A stretch of DNA of 64,000 nt from Paraburkholderia sp. Tr-20389 (GCF_017104565.1 NZ_JAAGPD010000005.1:62001-126000); one strand, 5' to 3'; counted from the first letter of the stretch, positions 28,220 to 38,724 are shown. Translations and numbers: made by a program. The notes: a model not told the origin generated them from the letters alone.

Positions 28220-29356
28220 ATGGTGCGACAGGTGCGAATGATGCAACCCCCGACACACCGTACGCGTGCGCCGCAACATCCCTCTCCCGCTTTCCCGCTG
28301 GCCGCGCTGTTGATGGCGGCCGTCGCGTTCTGCGCGCAATCCGCCCATGCCGCGATGAATCTCTGCGCCGCGCCCGCGCTGCAAACCAGCGAACGCACCA
28401 ACGCCGATCCTGGCGTCAAGGCACTGGTGAGGAATGTGCAGGCGCATCTGAGCGAGCCGGCGCATGCGGTGCGTCAGTTGCATACGGAAGGCACGCTGCC
28501 GCACGAAGGCATCTACGACCAGAGCAAGGATGCGGAGAAAGATCTCGACCTGTTGCGCGACGCCGCGCTCGCATGGCGCGCGACCAGCGACGACCGTTAT
28601 CTGAAGCTCGTCGACCGTCTGCTGTACGCGTGGGTCACGACCTACGAGCCGTCGTTCAATCCGATCGACGAAACGCCGTTCGAAGGGTTGATCCTCGCGT
28701 ACGACATGACGGCGAGCGCACTGCCCGTGAAGACCCGCAACGCGACGATGGCGTTTCTGACGAAGCTCGCAAACGGCTACATCGCGCAGATCGACACGCA
28801 GAAACGGCCGCTCACGGGCACGTTCCGCAACAACTGGCAGAGCCATCGCGTGAAGCTGATCGCGATGGCGGCGTTCACGCTCGATAACCGCAAGATGATC
28901 GAAGCGGCGCAGCGTCTGTACGTCGAGCACCTCAACGACAACATCGCGCCCGACGGCACGACCGTCGATTTCGGCGAACGCGATGCGCTGCACTATGTGA
29001 CCTACGATCTTCAGCCGCTGGTAACGGCCGCGCTCGCGGCGCGCCGCCACAATCGCAACTGGCTCAACGAGCGTGCGCCGGACGGCGCGACGCTCGCCGC
29101 CGCGCTGAACTGGTTGACGCCGTACGCGACGGGCGCGAAGACGCACGACGAATTCGTGAACTCGAGCGTGCCGTTCGATGCGAAACGTCGCGAAGCCGGT
29201 TTGCCTGGCTATAGTGGACAGTGGGATCCGAAAAATGCGGCCGAGCTGTATCACCTCGCCGCGCGGCTCGACGGACGCTACACGCCCGTCGCGCTGAAAC
29301 TGGCACCGACGCCGCCCGCGTGGCTCGCCGTGTGCCTGCCTTTGCCGGCGCGTTGA
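28220..29356 (+). CDS. Secreted alginate-lyase-family protein
   Basis: A 378-residue protein with a long N-terminal region and a hydrophobic signal (about residues 26-45, cleavage near AHA). The mature part is all-helical and carries [13 protein letters not shown] and [15 protein letters not shown], which match the alginate lyase (poly-beta-mannuronate lyase) alpha/alpha-toroid family with its conserved Asn/His/Arg/Tyr set. Expected in the periplasm, cleaving uronate polymers, although many members lack a proven substrate. GAAGGAG lies just before the start. Not obviously linked to its neighbours. Confidence 0.75.
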   Translation: MVRQVRMMQPPTHRTRAPQHPSPAFPLAALLMAAVAFCAQSAHAAMNLCAAPALQTSERTNADPGVKALVRNVQAHLSEPAHAVRQLHTEGTLPHEGIYDQSKDAEKDLDLLRDAALAWRATSDDRYLKLVDRLLYAWVTTYEPSFNPIDETPFEGLILAYDMTASALPVKTRNATMAFLTKLANGYIAQIDTQKRPLTGTFRNNWQSHRVKLIAMAAFTLDNRKMIEAAQRLYVEHLNDNIAPDGTTVDFGERDALHYVTYDLQPLVTAALAARRHNRNWLNERAPDGATLAAALNWLTPYATGAKTHDEFVNSSVPFDAKRREAGLPGYSGQWDPKNAAELYHLAARLDGRYTPVALKLAPTPPAWLAVCLPLPAR

Positions 29357-29477
29357 TCACGCGCCGTGTATCGAGCGCCCCGGCGCTCATGTTGTTCCGC
29401 GCCTTACCCGGCGCACTCCGCTGCCGCGTTACCCACGCAGTGCAGCATCGACGAAATTCAAGTTAGCGGGAGCAGTG

Positions 29478-30866
29478 ATGGCAGTCAGCGTTTTCGATCT
29501 CTTCAAAATCGGCATCGGTCCGTCGAGTTCGCACACGGTCGGTCCCATGCGTGCAGCGCTGATGTTCGCGCAAGGGCTCGAGCGCGATGGGCTGCTTGAG
29601 AACACGGCATCGGTGAAGGTCGATCTGTATGGATCGCTCGGTGCAACGGGCAAAGGCCACGGCACCGATCGCGGCGTGATGCTCGGCCTGCTCGGCGATG
29701 CTCCCGATACCGTCGATCCCGACACGATCGCGGCGCGCCTCGAACAGGTGCGCACGTCGCGCACGCTCGCACTGCTCGGCACGCACGTCATCCCGTTCGT
29801 GCAGAAGGAACACATTTCGTTTTATCGGCAGGCGCTGCCGGAGCATCCGAACGGTCTCAAGCTGCGCGCATTCGATGCGAATGGCGAGACGCTGCGCGAA
29901 GCGACATATCTGTCGGTGGGCGGCGGCTTCGTCGTAACTGCGGGCGCGCCGAATACGAAGGTGCTTGCCGCCGTCGAACAGTTGCCGCATCCGTTTCGCA
30001 CGGGTGCCGAATTGCTCGACATGTGCAAGACCACGGGCAAGAGCATCGCTCAACTGATGTGGGACAACGAGCGCGCATGGCATACGGACGAAGAGACGCG
30101 CACGGGCCTGCTGAAAATCTGGAACGTGATGCAGTCGTGTGTCGCGCGCGGCTGCGGGATCAACAATCCGGATGCCGAGGGCAATCTGCCCGGCCCGTTC
30201 CAGGTGAAGCGCCGCGCGCCGCAACTGTACCGTGCGTTGACGGGCAATCCGGAGCGCGCGTTGCAGGATCCGCTGTCGATGGTCGACTGGATCAATCTGT
30301 ACGCGATCGCCGTCAATGAAGAAAACGCAGCGGGCGGCCGCGTGGTCACCGCGCCGACCAACGGCGCAGCGGGCATCATTCCCGCCGTGCTGCATTACTA
30401 CACGCGCTTCATGCCCCACTCAACCGAGCAAGGCGTGTTCGACTTTCTGATGACGGCCGCCGCGATCGGCATTCTCTACAAGCTGAACGCATCGATTTCC
30501 GGCGCGGAAGTGGGCTGCCAGGGCGAGGTGGGCGTTGCCTGCTCGATGGCGGCAGGCGCGCTCGCGGCCGTAATGGGCGGCACGCCGTTGCAGGTCGAGA
30601 ACGCCGCCGAAATCGGCATGGAGCACAACCTGGGCCTCACGTGCGACCCGGTCGGCGGGATGGTGCAGATTCCGTGCATCGAGCGCAACGCGATGGCTTC
30701 CGTGAAAGCGGTGAACGCGGCGCGCATGGCGCTGCGAGGTGACGGCAGTCATTACGTATCGCTCGATTCCGTCATCAAGACGATGCGCGAAACGGGCGCC
30801 GACATGAAGACCAAGTACAAGGAAACGTCGCGCGGCGGTCTCGCGGTAAACATCATCGAATGTTGA
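29478..30866 (+). CDS. sdaA: L-serine ammonia-lyase (iron-sulfur, single chain)
   Basis: A 462-residue [4Fe-4S] L-serine deaminase converting serine to pyruvate and ammonia. The N-terminus [20 protein letters not shown] is diagnostic. The cluster cysteines are provided by [15 protein letters not shown] and GLTCDPVGG...[11 protein letters not shown] 29478 follows GGGAG; an adjacent GTG is also in frame. Its position after gcvTHP makes sense metabolically, since glycine-derived methylene-THF and glycine form serine. Confidence 0.95.
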   Translation: MAVSVFDLFKIGIGPSSSHTVGPMRAALMFAQGLERDGLLENTASVKVDLYGSLGATGKGHGTDRGVMLGLLGDAPDTVDPDTIAARLEQVRTSRTLALLGTHVIPFVQKEHISFYRQALPEHPNGLKLRAFDANGETLREATYLSVGGGFVVTAGAPNTKVLAAVEQLPHPFRTGAELLDMCKTTGKSIAQLMWDNERAWHTDEETRTGLLKIWNVMQSCVARGCGINNPDAEGNLPGPFQVKRRAPQLYRALTGNPERALQDPLSMVDWINLYAIAVNEENAAGGRVVTAPTNGAAGIIPAVLHYYTRFMPHSTEQGVFDFLMTAAAIGILYKLNASISGAEVGCQGEVGVACSMAAGALAAVMGGTPLQVENAAEIGMEHNLGLTCDPVGGMVQIPCIERNAMASVKAVNAARMALRGDGSHYVSLDSVIKTMRETGADMKTKYKETSRGGLAVNIIEC

Positions 30867-30940
30867 CGCTTTTGCGAATGACATCGAAGAGGGTCTCGGC
30901 GTAAGCTGTCGAAGCTCTTCTGACTGGAGGTGTGTTCGCA

Positions 30941-32641
30941 ATGTCGCTGTCTTCCGATGCTTCAAATATGACCACGGGCGCACGGCTCATGGTCGACGCG
31001 CTGCTGACGCATGGCGTCGAGCGCGTGTTTTGCGTGCCTGGCGAAAGTTTTCTGGCAATCCTCGATTCGTTGCACGACGAGACTTCGCAGATTCAGACGG
31101 TTGTGTGCCGCCACGAAGCGGCTGCCGCCAACATGGCGGAAGCCGTCGGCAAGCTGACGGGCCGGCCGGGCATCGCGATCGTTACGCGCGGACCGGGCGC
31201 GACGCACGCATCGATTGGCGTGCACACGGCGTTTCAGGACTCGACGCCGATGATTCTGCTGATCGGCCAATGTGCGCGCGAGCATCTGGACCGCGAGGCG
31301 TTCCAGGAAATCGACTATCGGCGCATGTTCGGACAGATGGCGAAGTGGGTCGCGCAAATCGACGATCCGCGCCGCATTCCCGAGTACATGAGCCACGCGT
31401 TTCACGTCGCGACGTCGGGCCGTCCTGGTCCTGTCGTGCTGTCGTTGCCCGAAGACGTGCTGAGCGACGCGTGTGCCGCGATGCCGGGCGCGCCCGCTTA
31501 TCAGCGCGTGGCGGCCGCGCCGGCGCCACAGCAGATCGAGCGTCTGCGCGGCCTGCTCGAAGGCGCGAAGAAGCCGATGGTGATCGCGGGCGGCAGCGGC
31601 TGGACGCCGCAAGCGTGCGAAGACCTGCGCACCTTCATCGAGAACTGGCAGCTTCCCATTGGCCTCGCGTTCCGCTTCCAGGACACGCTCGACAACGAGC
31701 ATCCGAACTATGCGGGCGATGTGGGTCTCGGCATCAATCCCGCGCTCGCCAAACGCATTCAGGACGCCGACGTGCTGCTCGCACTCGGACCGCGCCTCGG
31801 TGAAGCGACGACGGGCGGCTACACGCTGCTCGACATTCCCAAGACGAAACAGACGCTGATTCATGTGCATCAAGGTGCGGACGAGTTGGGCCGCGTCTAT
31901 TCCGCCGATCTCCCCATCGTGTCGGGCATGCCGGAAATCGCGTCGATGCTGGCGGCGCTGAAGCCTGCGGCGCAACCTGCCTGGTCGGGTAGCGCGAGAG
32001 AAGCGCACGAGGCGTACCTCGAATGGCGCAAGCCGCGCAAGATTCCGGGCGATGTCCAACTCGGCGAGATCATGCTGCAACTGCGCGAGCATCTGCCGAA
32101 GGACGCGATTCTCACGAACGGCGCGGGCAACTACGCGACGTGGTTGCATCGTCATTTTGCGTATCGGCATTTCCGTTCGCAGTTGGCGCCGACTAGCGGC
32201 GCGATGGGTTATGGCGTGCCGGCGGCGATTGCGGCGAAGTCGATGTATCCGGATCGCACCGTGGTCGCGTTTGCGGGTGACGGCTGCTTCATGATGGCGT
32301 CGTCGGAAATCGCCACGGCGATGCAGTACAACCTGCCTGTGATTTTCATCGTCGTGAATAACAGCCACTATGGGACGATTCGAATGCATCAGGAGCGGCA
32401 CTATCCGCATCGCGTGCATGGGACTGGGTTGACGAATCCTGACTTTGCGGCGTTTGCGAAGTCGTTCGGCGCGTTTGGGGAGACCGTCGAGCGGACGGAG
32501 GACTTTATGCCTGCGTTCAGGCGCGCTCAGGAGTCGGCGCGGCCGGCTTTGATTGAAGTTCGCATGCTGCAGGACGTGAGTACGCCGGGTGCGACTCTTG
32601 AACAGGTTCGGGAGCAAGGGCGGAAATTGAGGGGCGAGTAG
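30941..32641 (+). CDS. Thiamine-diphosphate-dependent enzyme, acetolactate-synthase-like
   Basis: A 566-residue enzyme with three domains: PYR (Glu59 in CRHEAAAANMAEA is the catalytic glutamate), a central domain, and PP with the ThDP motif GDGCFMMASSEIATA...VNNSHYG. Looks like the large subunit of acetolactate synthase, but there is no small regulatory subunit beside it and it is not in an ilv cluster, so decarboxylase, carboligase or oxidase activity on another 2-keto acid is equally possible. GGAGG lies 10 bases before ATG 30941. Codon usage in the last 80 codons looks less biased than in the rest. Confidence 0.85.
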   Translation: MSLSSDASNMTTGARLMVDALLTHGVERVFCVPGESFLAILDSLHDETSQIQTVVCRHEAAAANMAEAVGKLTGRPGIAIVTRGPGATHASIGVHTAFQDSTPMILLIGQCAREHLDREAFQEIDYRRMFGQMAKWVAQIDDPRRIPEYMSHAFHVATSGRPGPVVLSLPEDVLSDACAAMPGAPAYQRVAAAPAPQQIERLRGLLEGAKKPMVIAGGSGWTPQACEDLRTFIENWQLPIGLAFRFQDTLDNEHPNYAGDVGLGINPALAKRIQDADVLLALGPRLGEATTGGYTLLDIPKTKQTLIHVHQGADELGRVYSADLPIVSGMPEIASMLAALKPAAQPAWSGSAREAHEAYLEWRKPRKIPGDVQLGEIMLQLREHLPKDAILTNGAGNYATWLHRHFAYRHFRSQLAPTSGAMGYGVPAAIAAKSMYPDRTVVAFAGDGCFMMASSEIATAMQYNLPVIFIVVNNSHYGTIRMHQERHYPHRVHGTGLTNPDFAAFAKSFGAFGETVERTEDFMPAFRRAQESARPALIEVRMLQDVSTPGATLEQVREQGRKLRGE

Positions 32642-32654
32642 GGGTTTTTGCCTG

Positions 32655-32683
32655 CGGCGCGGCGTCGCCGGTTTTGGCTTTTT
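32655..32683 (+). terminator. Possible terminator after the ThDP enzyme
   Basis: CGGCG/CGCCG stem (32655-32670) followed by GTTTTGGCTTTTT. The T tract is interrupted, so this is only a weak candidate. Confidence 0.4.
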
Positions 32684-32713
32684 GCTCTTGCTTTCGCTCT
32701 TGCTTTCGCTTTC
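32684..32713. repeat. Hexanucleotide tandem repeat (GCTYTY)5
   Basis: Five consecutive units: GCTCTT, GCTTTC, GCTCTT, GCTTTC, GCTTTC. It immediately precedes the palindromic element and may be slippage-prone. Confidence 0.85.
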
Positions 32714-32745
32714 GCTGGCATCCGCGCGATGCCTTCGTACTTCAT

Positions 32746-33329
32746 GCGTTGCCCCTGTGCGGGGCGGCACCTACTTTTCTTTGCAGCGGCAAAGAAAAGT
32801 AGGCAAAAGAAAGCCGCTCACACCGCTAGCTTTTGTGCTTGCCTGCGGGCCCCCTACGGGTCCCGCACTCCACACGGCAACACATCGTTTTGCGCCCGCT
32901 GCCAGCGCCTCGAACAGGCGCATCACCCACTCCAATCACCCGCAGGCAGCCAGCGGCAGCGACTCGTCTGCGCCGCCCAGGTGGCAAACTGTGTGTAGCT
33001 TGTCGCGCCACATGCGTTGGCGATCCTACGACACCGATCCCGCTTTTTCGTCCGGAGTGGTGCACATCCATCGCGACGGCCTACACACCGTTTGCCACCT
33101 GGGCGGCGGTGGACGTCTGGTAACGCGGTCCGTGACGCGGGAGTGCGAAGCGGGTGAGGCGCATCTAAGAGCGCTGGCAACGAGCATGGATCAGCTCGCC
33201 ACCGCGCGAAGGACGGGGACGTTTGGGCTCCTGGGCAATCACACGGGCTGGCGGTGTGAGCCCGCTTTCTTTGCTTACTTTCTTTGCGGCGGCAAAGAAA
33301 GTAAGTGCCGCCCCGCACAGGGGCAACGC
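32746..33329. repeat. 584-bp imperfect palindromic repeat element (two inverted copies of a roughly 290-bp unit)
   Basis: The outer 83-84 bases (32746-32829 and 33247-33329) are inverted copies starting GCGTTGCCCCTGTGCGGGGC. Inner arms 32971-32998 and 33081-33108 match in 27 of 28 positions. Further weaker matches between the halves place every pair on one axis near 33038. Each outer arm contains its own hairpin: a perfect 15-bp stem CCTACTTTTCTTTGC with loop AGCG on the left, and a 14-bp stem CTTACTTTCTTTGC on the right. No transposase is present and the short open frames inside follow the repeat, not coding constraints. Probably a non-autonomous interspersed element; copy number is unknown. 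Confidence 0.85.
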
Positions 33330-33481
33330 TAGCAAACCAGAGACACAGCGCGGACGCCAGCGAAAAAAAAGCCTCGCAGAGAACAAAACTCCACGAGGCC
33401 TCGATAACAACCCAAAAACCCAAGCGCCGCAAGAAGCGAAAAACCACCACCATGCGCCGCTAAGGCAAAAAACAAAAACCC
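33330..33481. other. A-rich spacer between the palindromic element and the binding-protein gene
   Basis: 152 bases, A-rich on the plus strand, with a weak GCCTCG/CGAGGC pairing (33369-33394 region). It is the 3' flank of the minus-strand binding-protein gene, but I see no clean terminator. Confidence 0.4.
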
Positions 33482-34630
33482 TTACTTACCACCCACGCTC
33501 TGCAGCGTCGTCCACTTCCCATCAACGACCTTATACAGCGTGATGCCGCCGTTCTTCAGATCGCCCTTCGGGTCATACGCGAGATCCTTGGTCGTCACAG
33601 CAGGCATGCTCGTCTTCGCCAGCACGGGCAGGTACTTCGCCGGATCCGTCGAGTTCGCCTTCTTCATCGCGTCGAACATCGCCATCGCGCCGTCGTAAGC
33701 GTACGGCGAGTACGTCTGAACGTCTTCACCGAAGCGCTTCTTGTACTTCGCAACGTAGTCCTTGCCGCCCGGCATTTCTTCCAACGGCAGACCAGCCAGC
33801 GAAGCCACCGTGCCGTTCGCCGCGTCGCCCGCGATTTGCAGGAACGTCGGCGTGTGAACCATTTCGCCGCCCATCAGCGGTGCCTTGATGCCCAGCGTCT
33901 TCATCTGCTTGACCATCGGCGCTGCCTGCGAATCGGCACCGCCGTAGTAAATCAGATCCGGCTGGACCGACTTCAGCTTCGTCAGAATCGACTTGAAGTC
34001 GACAGCCTTGTCGTTCGTGAATTCACGATCGACGATCGTGCCGCCAGCAGCCTTCGCTGCCTTCTCGAACTGGTCGGCAAGACCCTGGCCGTAGGCCGTG
34101 CGGTCGTCGACGATCGCGATCTTCTTCATGCCCAGGCTCTTCACAGCGAACGTGCCCGCGACGGAGCCCTGCTGCGTGTCCGAGGTCATCATGCGGAACG
34201 TCGTCTTGAAGCCCTGTTGCGTGTATTCAGGCGCCGTCGCCATCGCGATCTGCGGAATGCCCGCGTTCGCGTAGATGCGCGAGGCCGGGATCGTCGTGCC
34301 CGAGTTGAAGTGGCCGAGCATGCCCTTGATGTTGTCGTCGACGAGCTTCTGTGCAACCGTCGTACCCGTGCGCGGGTCAGCCTGGTCGTCGGCCACGTCC
34401 AGCACGAAGCGAACCTGCTTGCCGCCGATCGTCGGCTTCGTCGCGTTCATGTCTTCGACTGCGAGCGTGATGCCGTTCTGGAAGTCCTTGCCGTAGTGCG
34501 CCTGCGCGCCCGTCATCGGGCCCGCGAAGCCGATCTTCACGTCTTCGACCTGCTGTGCATGCGCAGTCCCCGCCAGCGACATGGCAGCGAACAGCGTCGC
34601 GCCTGCCAGCTTTTTCATCGTGTGTTGCAT
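33482..34630 (-). CDS. Periplasmic branched-chain amino-acid-type ABC transporter substrate-binding protein
   Basis: A protein of 382 residues of the LIV-binding (type I periplasmic) fold. The signal peptide ends at AHA near residue 24. The mature start VKIGFAGPMTGAQAHYGKD and the FNSGTTIPAS and SYGQ-like AYGQGLADQ motifs are typical. ATG 34630 is supported by AGGAG upstream; a second ATG four codons on is possible. It lies 88 bases downstream of putA in the same direction, but no permease or ATPase genes accompany it; the liv genes at the right end of the window are far away. The ligand is probably a hydrophobic amino acid. Confidence 0.9.
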   Translation of the reverse strand: MQHTMKKLAGATLFAAMSLAGTAHAQQVEDVKIGFAGPMTGAQAHYGKDFQNGITLAVEDMNATKPTIGGKQVRFVLDVADDQADPRTGTTVAQKLVDDNIKGMLGHFNSGTTIPASRIYANAGIPQIAMATAPEYTQQGFKTTFRMMTSDTQQGSVAGTFAVKSLGMKKIAIVDDRTAYGQGLADQFEKAAKAAGGTIVDREFTNDKAVDFKSILTKLKSVQPDLIYYGGADSQAAPMVKQMKTLGIKAPLMGGEMVHTPTFLQIAGDAANGTVASLAGLPLEEMPGGKDYVAKYKKRFGEDVQTYSPYAYDGAMAMFDAMKKANSTDPAKYLPVLAKTSMPAVTTKDLAYDPKGDLKNGGITLYKVVDGKWTTLQSVGGK

Positions 34631-34718
34631 ATCTTCTCCTTGGTACCAGGTGTGGACGGCGCGGTGATCGGGGTCGCCGTCGCGCGCCATTTTTTTGAAT
34701 CGATCGAGCGAGGTTCGC

Positions 34719-37700
34719 TCAGCCGATCGTCATCAAATTCGCATTACCGCCTGCTGCTGCCGTATTCACGCTCACTGAACGCTCCGTCAACAGACGTTCG
34801 AGTGCGTAATCCTCATCGCCGCTTTCGAGCGCTCGCGCCGCGACGCCCTGCACCGACACGATCGGACCCGCGCGCTTCGCGATGTCCTTCACGAGCGTCA
34901 GCAACTCGTCACTGTCGCCTTCGAAGAGCGCGGCATCGAACGATGCTTCGGCGTTCTTCTTCACGCTCGCGTACTGCTTCAACGACGCCGGCAGCGCAGC
35001 ATACAGCTGCTCGCCCGCCGCGCCTTCGAACAGCGCCTTGTTGCCCGTCGCCAGCGCCGCCGCGAACTGCACGCGCGCACCGCTCGCCGTCGACGCCACG
35101 CACAGCACCGTGCCGCGCGCGCCGAGCGTGTACGTGTTGCGCTCGCCCGTCGGCCCCGTCAGCACAGCCGTCGCGCCGGCCGGAATGTGCGACAGATAGC
35201 CGTCGCAACGTGCGGCCAGCACCGGCTCGCGTTCCGCGATCAACCAGTCGCGCAGCGTCGTCAGCGCAGCGGCAGGATTATCGCTTGCCGCGTTGCCGTT
35301 TTGTCCACCATTCACCGCGTTTTGCGATGCGTCGACCATCAAGGTCTGCGCAAGCGACTTCGGCAAACCGGCCGGACGCGTCGCCAGCAGACGCTGCAGA
35401 TACAGCGCGCCACCCGCCTTCGGACCCGTGCCCGACAGCCCTTCGCCGCCGAACGGCTGCACACCCACCACCGCGCCGATCACGTTGCGGTTCACGTAGA
35501 TGTTGCCCACGTGCGCGCGGCCGATCACATGCGCGATCGTCTCATCGATACGCGTATGGATGCCGAGCGTCAGCCCGTAACCCGTCGAGCGGATCTGCTC
35601 GAGCAGTTTGTCCAGTGCGCTGCGGCGGTAACGCACCACGTGCAGCACCGGGCCGAACACTTCACGCTTCAGTTCGTCGATGCTGTCGAGTTCGATCAGC
35701 GTCGGCGGCACGAACGTACCGGCGTTGCAGCCATCCGGCGTCGGCATCTGCGTGACCTTGCGGCCCTTCTCGCGCATCCCCGCGATATGCGCGTCGATGC
35801 CGCGCTTCGCTTCCGCGTCGATCACAGGGCCAACGTCGATCGACAGACGATCCGGGTTGCCCACTGCCAGTTCCTTCATCGCGCCCGTCAGCATTTCGAG
35901 CGTGCGATCCGCGACGTCATCCTGAAGACAGAGAACGCGCAGCGCGGAACAACGTTGACCGGCCGAATCGAACGACGACTGCAGCACATCCGCGACGACC
36001 TGTTCGGCGAGTGCCGACGAATCGACGATCATCGCGTTTTGACCGCCCGTTTCGGCGATCAGCGGAATCGGCTTGCCTTCCGGATCGAGGCGATTCGAGA
36101 GCGTCTTGTTGATCAGACGCGCGACTTCCGTCGAGCCGGTGAACATCACGGCGCGCGTGCGCGCGTCGGCCACCAATGCGGCGCCAACCGTTTCGCCGTC
36201 GCCCGGCAGCAGTTGCACCGCGCCTGCGGGCACGCCCGCTTCGCGCAGAATGCGTACGGCTTGCGCGGCGATCAGCGGCGTCTGTTCAGCCGGCTTCGCG
36301 AGCACCGTGTTGCCTGCTGCAAGCGCCGCCGCAACCTGACCCATGAAGATCGCCAGCGGGAAATTCCACGGGCTGATACACACGACGGGTCCGAGCGGGC
36401 GGTGCGTGTCGTTCGAGAACTCGTCGCGGATCTGCGTCGAGTAGTAGCGCAGGAAGTCGATCGCTTCGCGGATTTCAGCGACGGCGTTCGGCAGCGACTT
36501 GCCCGCTTCGCGCACGACCAGACCCATCAGCGTATGCATCTGCGCTTCGAGCAGATCGGCGGCACGTGCGAGGCAATCGGCGCGCGCTTCGACGGGCGTC
36601 GCCTGCCAGATCGGCGCAGCGGCCACGGCATGCGCGAGCGCCGCGCTCACGTGCTCCGGCGTCGCTTCGACAACCGTGCCGACGAGGTCGCGATGATCGG
36701 ACGGATTGCGCACATCGCGTGCGTTGCCGACGGCGATCTCGTTGTCTTCGAGCATCGGTGCAGCACGCCACGGATGATTCGCGCTAGCCAGCAGCGCCGA
36801 TGACAGCGACGCAAGACGATGCTCGTTCGACAGATCGAGGCCCATCGAATTGGTGCGCTCCGCGCCGTACAGATTGCGCGGCAGCGGGATCTTGGCGTGC
36901 GGCGCGCCGAGCGGAACGATCTTCGCGGCTTCGTCGACGGGATCGGCGACGAGGTCCTTCACCGGCACGGTTTCATCGGCGATGCGGTTCACGAACGACG
37001 TATTCGCGCCATTCTCCAGCAGTCGACGCACGAGATACGCGAGCAGCGTTTCATGCGTACCGACAGGCGCGTACACGCGGCACGGACGGTTCAGCTTGTC
37101 GCGGCCCGTCACTTCTTCGTACAGCGGCTCGCCCATGCCGTGCAGGCACTGGAATTCGTACTGGCCAGGATAGTAGTTCTGGCCCGCGAGGTGATAGATC
37201 GCGGACAGCGTGTGCGCGTTGTGCGTCGCGAACTGCGGATAGACGGCATCCGGCGCGCCCAGCAGCTTCTTCGCGCACGCGAGGTACGACACGTCCGTAT
37301 AGATCTTGCGCGTATAGACGGGATAACCTTCGAGGCCATCCACCTGTGCGCGCTTGATTTCCGTATCCCAGTACGCGCCCTTCACCAGACGGACCATGAT
37401 TCGGTGACGGCTGCGGCGCGCCAGATCGACGATGTAGTCGATCACGAACGGGCAGCGCTTCTGATACGCCTGCACGACGAAGCCAATGCCGTTCCAGCCT
37501 TGCAGTTCCGGATCGAAGCACAGTGCTTCGAGCAGATCGAGCGAGATTTCCAGACGGTCCGCTTCTTCCGCGTCGATGTTCAGGCCGATGTCGTAGCGGC
37601 GCGCGAGAATCGCGAGCGCACGTACGCGCGGCAGCAACTCGCTCATCGTGCGTTCCTGCTGCGAACGCGAGTAGCGCGGATGCAGCGCCGACAGCTTGAT

Positions 37701-38669
37701 CGAAATGCCCGGACCTTCGTAGATGCCACGGCCGCCCGCCGCCTTGCCGATCGCGTGGATCGCCTGTTCGTACGATGCGTAGTAGCGCTGTGCGTCGGCT
37801 TCCGTCGTCGCGGCTTCGCCGAGCATGTCGTACGAGTAGCGGAAACCGCGTGCCTCGAACTTGCGGCTGTTGGCCAGCGCTTCGGAGATGGTTTCGCCCG
37901 TGACGAACTGCTCGCCCATCAGGCGCATCGCCATGTCGACACCCTTGCGGATCAGCGGCTCGCCGCCCTTGCCGATCATGCGCGTCAGCGCCGACGACAG
38001 ACCCGTTTCGCTGTTCGTCGTCACCAGCTTGCCGGTGATCATCAGGCCCCACGTCGCCGCGTTCACGAACAGCGACGGCGCATGGCCGACGTGCGAGCGC
38101 CAGTCGCCCTTGCTGATCTTGTCGCGAATCAGCGCGTCGCGAGTCGCCCGGTCGGGAATGCGCAGCAGCGCTTCCGCGAGGCACATCAGCGCCACGCCTT
38201 CCTGGCTCGACAGCGAGAACTCGTGGATCAGCCCTTCGACGCCGCCGCCCGTGCTCTTCGAACGCAGGGCTTCAACAAGCTTGCTCGCCATCGCCTGCAC
38301 GTCGTTCGCGATGTTCGCGGGCAGACGCGCCTGGCCGATCAGGAACGGCACGCATTCCGGCTCCGGCCGGCGATACGCCGCCGTGATCGCCGCACGCAGC
38401 ACCGACTGTGGTTGCACGTTCTGCGCGAATTCGAGGAACGGATGCAGCCCGTCGCTCTCGTCCGAATCGGCGGCACCATCGGCCAGTTCGGTTGCGCCGT
38501 GATGGCCGGAGAGTTCGGCGGGAAGCTGGCCGTGCTCGATCTTTTCCAGGTACGCGAAGATCGCCTGCTTGATCAGCCAGTGGGGAGTGCGTTCGAGGCG
38601 CGTGGCGGCGTCTTTCAGCCGGGTACGCAGCAGGTCGTCGACTTTTACGCCAAGGGTGGTGCTCGCCAT
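34719..38669 (-). CDS. putA: Trifunctional PutA: proline dehydrogenase, pyrroline-5-carboxylate dehydrogenase and DNA-binding repressor
   Basis: A 1316-residue protein. Residues 5-50 form a ribbon-helix-helix DNA-binding domain (GVKVDDLLRTRLKDAA, then TPHWLIKQAIF). A FAD-dependent proline dehydrogenase barrel follows (roughly 190-530; YEGPGISIKLSALHPRYS, MVRLVKGAYWD). The NAD-dependent P5C dehydrogenase (about 590-1060) has Cys907 in SAGQRCSALR and the ETGGQNAMIV loop. A C-terminal dehydrogenase-like domain completes the long form. It oxidises proline to glutamate at the membrane and represses its own gene when proline is absent. The start has AAGGA upstream; operators lie 78 bases further up. 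Confidence 0.96.
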   Translation of the reverse strand: MASTTLGVKVDDLLRTRLKDAATRLERTPHWLIKQAIFAYLEKIEHGQLPAELSGHHGATELADGAADSDESDGLHPFLEFAQNVQPQSVLRAAITAAYRRPEPECVPFLIGQARLPANIANDVQAMASKLVEALRSKSTGGGVEGLIHEFSLSSQEGVALMCLAEALLRIPDRATRDALIRDKISKGDWRSHVGHAPSLFVNAATWGLMITGKLVTTNSETGLSSALTRMIGKGGEPLIRKGVDMAMRLMGEQFVTGETISEALANSRKFEARGFRYSYDMLGEAATTEADAQRYYASYEQAIHAIGKAAGGRGIYEGPGISIKLSALHPRYSRSQQERTMSELLPRVRALAILARRYDIGLNIDAEEADRLEISLDLLEALCFDPELQGWNGIGFVVQAYQKRCPFVIDYIVDLARRSRHRIMVRLVKGAYWDTEIKRAQVDGLEGYPVYTRKIYTDVSYLACAKKLLGAPDAVYPQFATHNAHTLSAIYHLAGQNYYPGQYEFQCLHGMGEPLYEEVTGRDKLNRPCRVYAPVGTHETLLAYLVRRLLENGANTSFVNRIADETVPVKDLVADPVDEAAKIVPLGAPHAKIPLPRNLYGAERTNSMGLDLSNEHRLASLSSALLASANHPWRAAPMLEDNEIAVGNARDVRNPSDHRDLVGTVVEATPEHVSAALAHAVAAAPIWQATPVEARADCLARAADLLEAQMHTLMGLVVREAGKSLPNAVAEIREAIDFLRYYSTQIRDEFSNDTHRPLGPVVCISPWNFPLAIFMGQVAAALAAGNTVLAKPAEQTPLIAAQAVRILREAGVPAGAVQLLPGDGETVGAALVADARTRAVMFTGSTEVARLINKTLSNRLDPEGKPIPLIAETGGQNAMIVDSSALAEQVVADVLQSSFDSAGQRCSALRVLCLQDDVADRTLEMLTGAMKELAVGNPDRLSIDVGPVIDAEAKRGIDAHIAGMREKGRKVTQMPTPDGCNAGTFVPPTLIELDSIDELKREVFGPVLHVVRYRRSALDKLLEQIRSTGYGLTLGIHTRIDETIAHVIGRAHVGNIYVNRNVIGAVVGVQPFGGEGLSGTGPKAGGALYLQRLLATRPAGLPKSLAQTLMVDASQNAVNGGQNGNAASDNPAAALTTLRDWLIAEREPVLAARCDGYLSHIPAGATAVLTGPTGERNTYTLGARGTVLCVASTASGARVQFAAALATGNKALFEGAAGEQLYAALPASLKQYASVKKNAEASFDAALFEGDSDELLTLVKDIAKRAGPIVSVQGVAARALESGDEDYALERLLTERSVSVNTAAAGGNANLMTIG

Positions 38670-38724
38670 GATTCCTTCTTTATGCGCCGGGCGGACGCCG
38701 GCCAAAGACTAAAAAGTTGGGCGA

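Noticed and set aside
32648-33453. Several 60-220 codon open frames across the palindromic element
   Set aside because: They lie in both strands of an inverted repeat, translate the hairpin arms, and differ between the two halves by frameshifts.
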